Assembly: GCA_035341855.1 (NCBI GenBank)
Contig: DAOQWA010000013.1
Location: forward strand, 1-64,000
Source of the DNA: QQVM01 sp035341855
GTDB lineage: Bacteria; Bacteroidota; Bacteroidia; AKYH767-A; 2013-40CM-41-45
DNA: 64,000 nucleotides
Direction of reading: 5' to 3'
Shown here: piece by piece, positions 60,209 to 64,000 of the stretch
Numbering within the stretch: position 1 is the stretch's first letter
How the letters are laid out: each line of letters begins with the position of its first letter
The notes under the pieces: model-generated
Seen by the model: the letters and a program-made list of their open reading frames with translations, nothing else
What the model was told of the DNA's origin: nothing
The model's database searches: none
Program-made: the position numbers and the translations under genes

Positions 60209-63200
60209 TTATATTTCTGCCTCGATCAGTTCTGCAACCCTTTTTGGCTTCGTGCCCGGATCAACAGGTCTTCCTGACCACTGACGCACCTTGTTTTTCA
60301 TCCGCTCACTTAGTAAGTACATGATCGGTACCATTATCAATGTTATGAACGTGGCGAAACCCAATCCAAAGATCATTGTCCATGACAGAGGTCCCCAAAA
60401 TGCAGTGTTATCTCCTCCAAAATAAATGTGTGGATTAAACTCATTGAATAAGCGAGCAAAGTCAATATTCAAGCCAACTGCTAAGGGAATTAATCCAAGC
60501 ATCGCAGCAAGAGCTGTTAAAATTACCGGCGTCATCCTTGTCTTACCTGCTTCAACAATAGCATCGAAAACAGGTACACCTTTTGAACGTAATAGGTCAG
60601 TAAATTCTACCAAGAGAATTCCATTTCTTACAACAATTCCTGCAAGTGCAATGATACCGACCCCGCTCATTACAATTGAAAATTCCATTTTGAATATTGA
60701 GAAGCCTATAAATACCCCAATAATACTAAACACGATCTCCGTCAGGATTATTACAGGCTTGCTGATCGAATTAAACTGTACTACAAGAATAAGCACTATA
60801 AGCAGGAGGGCAGTCATCATAGCCCATCCTAAGAATGCTGAAGTTTCAGCTTGCTCTTCTTGTGATCCGGTCATGTTGATATCTACACCGGGTAGAGTAT
60901 TAAAATTTTTGATCGCTTTTTGAACATCCTGTACTACGGCGTTTTCATTGTAGCCTGTAAGAACATTGGATGCTACCGTAACTACACGTTTCTGATTTTT
61001 CCTCTTTATAATTCCATAAGTGTCAGAATATTTTACTTCAGCAAATGACGATAAGGGTACATTTCTTACAAGACCACCCATACTCATATCACGGTAAAGG
61101 ATCTTTAGGTTACGTAATAAGTCAATATTGTATCTTTGATCGTCCTGATATTTGATCACGATGTTATAATCATCGTTTACATCCCTGTATTTCGAGATGT
61201 CTGTTCCTAAGACACCGAGGAAAATTTCATTACCAATTGTATAGGTGGAAATTCCTTCCCGATTGGCTCGTTCACGATCAATATTGAATACGACTTGTGG
61301 TTTTGAATCTTGAAGATCGCTCCTGAGTTCTTCAATACCTTCTATCTTAAGCGAATCAAGATATCTTTTTAAACCTTTACTGTTTTCTACCAGATCTTCA
61401 TAGTTGTCACCACTTATTTCAATGTTTACCGGTTTGCCCACAGGAGGGCCGCCCTGTTCCTGAGCAACTGTGATTTCAGCACCGGGAATGCCTTTAACGG
61501 CTTCACGGATTTTATCCATATACCCTGCTGTTGATTGGCCATTTCGTTTTCCATATTCTACAAAGGCAACTGAGACTTTACTTTTGTTTGGATAACTATT
61601 TTGATCTTCATCTTGAGGATCAGTAACGCTTACCGTAACATTGGCGATAACAGATTTTACCAGAGGATTGGGCCAATCGATCGCTTTATAAACTTTATCC
61701 TCAACTATTCTGGTGATAGAATCTGTATAAGTTTGATCTGTTCCGACAGGTAAGCTGGTGTAGACATAAACGAAATTCGGATCTGCAGTTGGGAAGAAAC
61801 TCACGCCACCATTACGTACTGTGATCATGAATATTGAAAGCAGAAAAACACCGAACGTTGACCACATCATTGTCCATGGTCTGTTTAAACACCATACAAG
61901 AAAAGTTCTGTATCGTTCCTGGAATTTTGGCCATGTATTTTCTTGAAATCGTTTGATGACAAATCTTAGCCAATAATGATTAAGTAAATAAAGCAAAAGA
62001 GTAAGTACGCCAAAATTACCTGTACCAAAATTTATCAAGTATCCTATGACAATTGCAACTGCAAAGAATACCAATGACCTCTTCAAGCTCTTGTTCTCTT
62101 TCTGAGGATCGCGCTTTTCATGGGGCTTCATAAACTGAGCAGCGAATACCGGATTGATGATATAAGCAACGATAAGAGATGCCATCAACGTAACAATGAG
62201 TGTGACTGGAAGGAAGAACATGAACTTTCCAATAATTCCTTTCCAAAATAACAATGGTATAAATGGTGCCAATGTAGTCAGTGTACCGGATAATACAGGA
62301 AGGAAGACTTCGCTGGCTGCCATTTTTGCCGCTTGTATGATCGGCCTTTTACCATTAGCAAATATCCTGTGTGTATTTTCAATAACAACGATTGCATCAT
62401 CAACGACAATTCCCAATGCTAACAGAAAAGAGAACAGTACAATCATATTCAGCGTGAATCCTATCGTAGGCATCACTAAAAATGCAAGACACATCGAAAG
62501 CGGTACCGACATTGCCACAAAAAAGGCATTGGTTGTTCCCATAAAAAACATCAGGATCAGGAATACCAATACGAATCCAATAATAATCGTATTAATCAGG
62601 TCATGAAGTGTCATTCTGGTTTGCTCACTCTGATCACCTGTCAAGGTCACCTTTACATCATTTGGCCATGAATTGGTCTGTAAATCTTCAATGAGGTTGA
62701 CAATTTTATCTGAAGCAGAGATCAAATTTTCACCTTTACGCTTAATGATATTCAATGTGATAACATTCTTATGATCTAAGCGTGCAAAGCTTTCTTGTTC
62801 TTTGTAGCTGTCAACAACTTCAGCAACATTTTTCAGATAAACAGGTTTTCCATCTATGCCATTAATTATCAGGTTTCCAATCTGATCAACATTTTTAAAT
62901 TCTCCACTGACACTAAGCGAACGACGAACACCTTCAATATTTACTGAGCCACCCGGCATCGTTAAATTTTCTGATTGAATAGCTCTTGCAATATCACCCA
63001 TTGATACACCAACCGCTTGCATTTTCAGCATGTCGACATTAATCTGGATCTCTCTTTCAAGCGCTCCGATCATTTCAACCTTTTTTACTTCCTTCATGCT
63101 TTCGAGCCTGTCCTTTGCGTCGTCTGCATATTGTTTTAGTTTGTTAAGATCATAATCACCACTGATGTTGACTTGCATTATTGGCAAGTCAGCAAAATTT

Positions 63201-63616
63201 ACATCAATGATCTCAGGTTCGTTTTTAAGATCCTTTGGCAGATCCCGCTTAGCTCTATCTACAGCGTCTTTAACTTTTTGTCTGGCATCATCAATATTTA
63301 CATCAGAATTAAATTCTACAACGACATTACAATAATCCTGCAGGGAATTACTTTTGATTTTTTTGACACCGGCAATATTCTTACATTCTTTTTCTATCGG
63401 TCGTACAATAAGGTTCTCCATGTCCTTTGGAGAAGTTCCGGGATAAATTACGCTTACATAGATATTGGGTAATGAGATGTCCGGAAAACTTTCTTTAGGG
63501 AGATTATTATATGCGGATATACCTGCGATGGTCAGAATTATCGTGATGATAAAAATGGCGACCTTGTTGTCAATTGACCAGGAGGATGGTTTGAATTCTT
63601 TAAAATTCTCTTTCAT
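60209..63616 (-). CDS. RND-family efflux permease
   Basis: 1135 residues, slightly long for the class because of a ~65-residue hydrophobic/charged insertion in the middle (about 505-555). There are 12 or more membrane helices in two repeats. Recognisable segments: NKVAIFIITIILTIAGISAY, FPDISLPNIYVSVIYPGTSP, FSFLLALGIVVDDAIVVIEN (TM4 with the paired aspartates of the proton relay), IVMSGVGIIALAGIVVRNGI and FATFITLIMVPIMYLLSERM. The general AcrB/MexB-like fold is clear, though substrate class (drug, heavy metal or lipid) cannot be told. It is downstream of the adaptor gene by 47 bp and the outer-membrane factor is not visible. Confidence 0.92.
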   Translation of the reverse strand: MKENFKEFKPSSWSIDNKVAIFIITIILTIAGISAYNNLPKESFPDISLPNIYVSVIYPGTSPKDMENLIVRPIEKECKNIAGVKKIKSNSLQDYCNVVVEFNSDVNIDDARQKVKDAVDRAKRDLPKDLKNEPEIIDVNFADLPIMQVNISGDYDLNKLKQYADDAKDRLESMKEVKKVEMIGALEREIQINVDMLKMQAVGVSMGDIARAIQSENLTMPGGSVNIEGVRRSLSVSGEFKNVDQIGNLIINGIDGKPVYLKNVAEVVDSYKEQESFARLDHKNVITLNIIKRKGENLISASDKIVNLIEDLQTNSWPNDVKVTLTGDQSEQTRMTLHDLINTIIIGFVLVFLILMFFMGTTNAFFVAMSVPLSMCLAFLVMPTIGFTLNMIVLFSFLLALGIVVDDAIVVIENTHRIFANGKRPIIQAAKMAASEVFLPVLSGTLTTLAPFIPLLFWKGIIGKFMFFLPVTLIVTLMASLIVAYIINPVFAAQFMKPHEKRDPQKENKSLKRSLVFFAVAIVIGYLINFGTGNFGVLTLLLYLLNHYWLRFVIKRFQENTWPKFQERYRTFLVWCLNRPWTMMWSTFGVFLLSIFMITVRNGGVSFFPTADPNFVYVYTSLPVGTDQTYTDSITRIVEDKVYKAIDWPNPLVKSVIANVTVSVTDPQDEDQNSYPNKSKVSVAFVEYGKRNGQSTAGYMDKIREAVKGIPGAEITVAQEQGGPPVGKPVNIEISGDNYEDLVENSKGLKRYLDSLKIEGIEELRSDLQDSKPQVVFNIDRERANREGISTYTIGNEIFLGVLGTDISKYRDVNDDYNIVIKYQDDQRYNIDLLRNLKILYRDMSMGGLVRNVPLSSFAEVKYSDTYGIIKRKNQKRVVTVASNVLTGYNENAVVQDVQKAIKNFNTLPGVDINMTGSQEEQAETSAFLGWAMMTALLLIVLILVVQFNSISKPVIILTEIVFSIIGVFIGFSIFKMEFSIVMSGVGIIALAGIVVRNGILLVEFTDLLRSKGVPVFDAIVEAGKTRMTPVILTALAAMLGLIPLAVGLNIDFARLFNEFNPHIYFGGDNTAFWGPLSWTMIFGLGFATFITLIMVPIMYLLSERMKNKVRQWSGRPVDPGTKPKRVAELIEAEI

Positions 63617-63663
63617 AATAATTTTTCAAAATTGATATTTAATAGAGGAGAGGTTCAGGATAA

Positions 63664-64000
63664 TTAAAGGCGGATCATATCACCTTCAATGATGTTTTGG
63701 TATCCAAAGGTTATCACTTTGTCGCCATCGCTGATGCCTTTGGTGATCTCTGTAATTCCATTATATGTTAATCCTGAGGTGATGGTTTTTCTTCGTGCAT
63801 AGGTCTTGCCATTTTCTTGTGTGGCTACATAGACAAACTCGCCATCGCTCGATTTCTGAATTGAGCCTACCGGTACAACAAAGGCTTGTGGGGAGGAGTA
63901 GTCAACTATTTTTAAAACTGCCACCATATTCGGATTAAAGTTGCCGTCCTTTGGGTTTAATCTTACTTCCACGTTAAAGGTTCTGTTCAAGGCATTCACG
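63664..64000 (-). CDS. RND efflux adaptor (membrane fusion protein), C-terminal part
   Basis: Open frame that enters from the right edge, so only about the last 112 residues are visible; the apparent first codon in the window is not the true start. VEVRLNPKDGNFNPNMVAVL, FVVPVGSIQKSSDGEFVYVA and GITEITKGISDGDKVITFGY correspond to the beta-barrel and membrane-proximal domains of HlyD/AcrA-like adaptors, which bridge the RND pump to the outer-membrane channel. It lies 47 bp upstream of the permease gene in the same operon. Confidence 0.85.
   Translation of the reverse strand, partial: VNALNRTFNVEVRLNPKDGNFNPNMVAVLKIVDYSSPQAFVVPVGSIQKSSDGEFVYVATQENGKTYARRKTITSGLTYNGITEITKGISDGDKVITFGYQNIIEGDMIRL

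Noticed and set aside
1..64000. CRISPR arrays, tRNA or rRNA genes, insertion sequences, prophage
   Set aside because: No spaced direct repeats, cloverleaf-like sequence, transposase or integrase frame, or phage structural gene was recognised on either strand.

Overview
The window reads as a chromosomal segment of a member of the Bacteroidota, AT-rich and of the Chitinophagia/Sphingobacteriia/Cytophagia general type. The evidence is in the gene families: type IX secretion (T9SS) cargo with C-terminal sorting domains, a PorU2/PorV2-like pair, a DUF5686 outer-membrane protein, a GWxTD lipoprotein, an HYC_CC_PP metal protein, futalosine-pathway MqnA, and upstream boxes of the Bacteroidota housekeeping type (TAnnTTTG). 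I see no tRNA, rRNA, CRISPR array, prophage or intact insertion sequence. Apart from two genes cut by the window edges, no gene looks broken.

Layout. 1-2484: truncated ABC exporter, a secreted protein ending in a TonB-like domain, and a DUF922 predicted secreted zinc protease. 2603-7956: rmuC, a GWxTD lipoprotein, rlmB and a GT39-like membrane glycosyltransferase, packed like an operon. 7961-10686 (minus): plsC and a UbiD-family decarboxylase. 10922-14551: a large secreted subtilisin. 14642-24591: a fatty-acid module: DUF4442 hotdog protein and nitronate-monooxygenase-like flavoprotein on the minus strand, diverging from acyl-CoA ligase, fused 3-hydroxyacyl-CoA dehydrogenase/enoyl-CoA hydratase, a secreted MORN/YwqK-like protein, thiolase and acyl-CoA dehydrogenase. 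24804-27407: a T9SS cargo adhesin-like protein. 27464-30687: a three-gene metal (probably copper) uptake or handling cassette. 30732-36269: amidohydrolase, DinB/YfiT protein, exported YciI protein, S41 protease, YebC. 36408-42594 (minus): porV2-porU2-like pair. 42884-43952: pssA and a stand-alone purS. 43959-49657 (minus): kdsD, tatC, an AhpD-like protein, DUF5686 and lptB, an envelope set. 49802-53687: recQ, mdh and a retropepsin-like protease. 53677-56392 (minus): four tightly coupled genes, two paralogous small lipoproteins, a lipoprotein with a heme c motif plus beta-propeller, and a DCC thiol oxidoreductase. 56393-57385: about 1 kb without a credible gene. 57386-59368: a pseudouridine synthase and a secreted M43 metalloprotease. 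59434-64000 (minus): an RND efflux system (adaptor cut by the edge) followed by mqnA.

How the genes work together. Much of the window serves the envelope: phospholipid synthesis (plsC, pssA), LPS (kdsD, lptB), export (tatC, the T9SS-related pair), secreted proteases and adhesins that use T9SS, and RND efflux. Central metabolism is represented by a nearly complete beta-oxidation set, malate dehydrogenase, and menaquinone synthesis by the futalosine route (mqnA, with the UbiD-family protein as a candidate late decarboxylase).

Most interesting points: (1) the four-gene heme/beta-propeller/paired-lipoprotein operon at 53677-56392, which I cannot match to a described system; (2) the PorU2/PorV2-like pair, a sortase-type C25 protease linked to its own outer-membrane partner; (3) the HYC_CC_PP / TonB receptor / HMA cassette with a 7-5-7 inverted repeat in its second intergenic gap; (4) a repeated layout in which a TAnnTTTG box sits 17-25 nt before the start codon, which points to short mRNA leaders and helps decide some starts.
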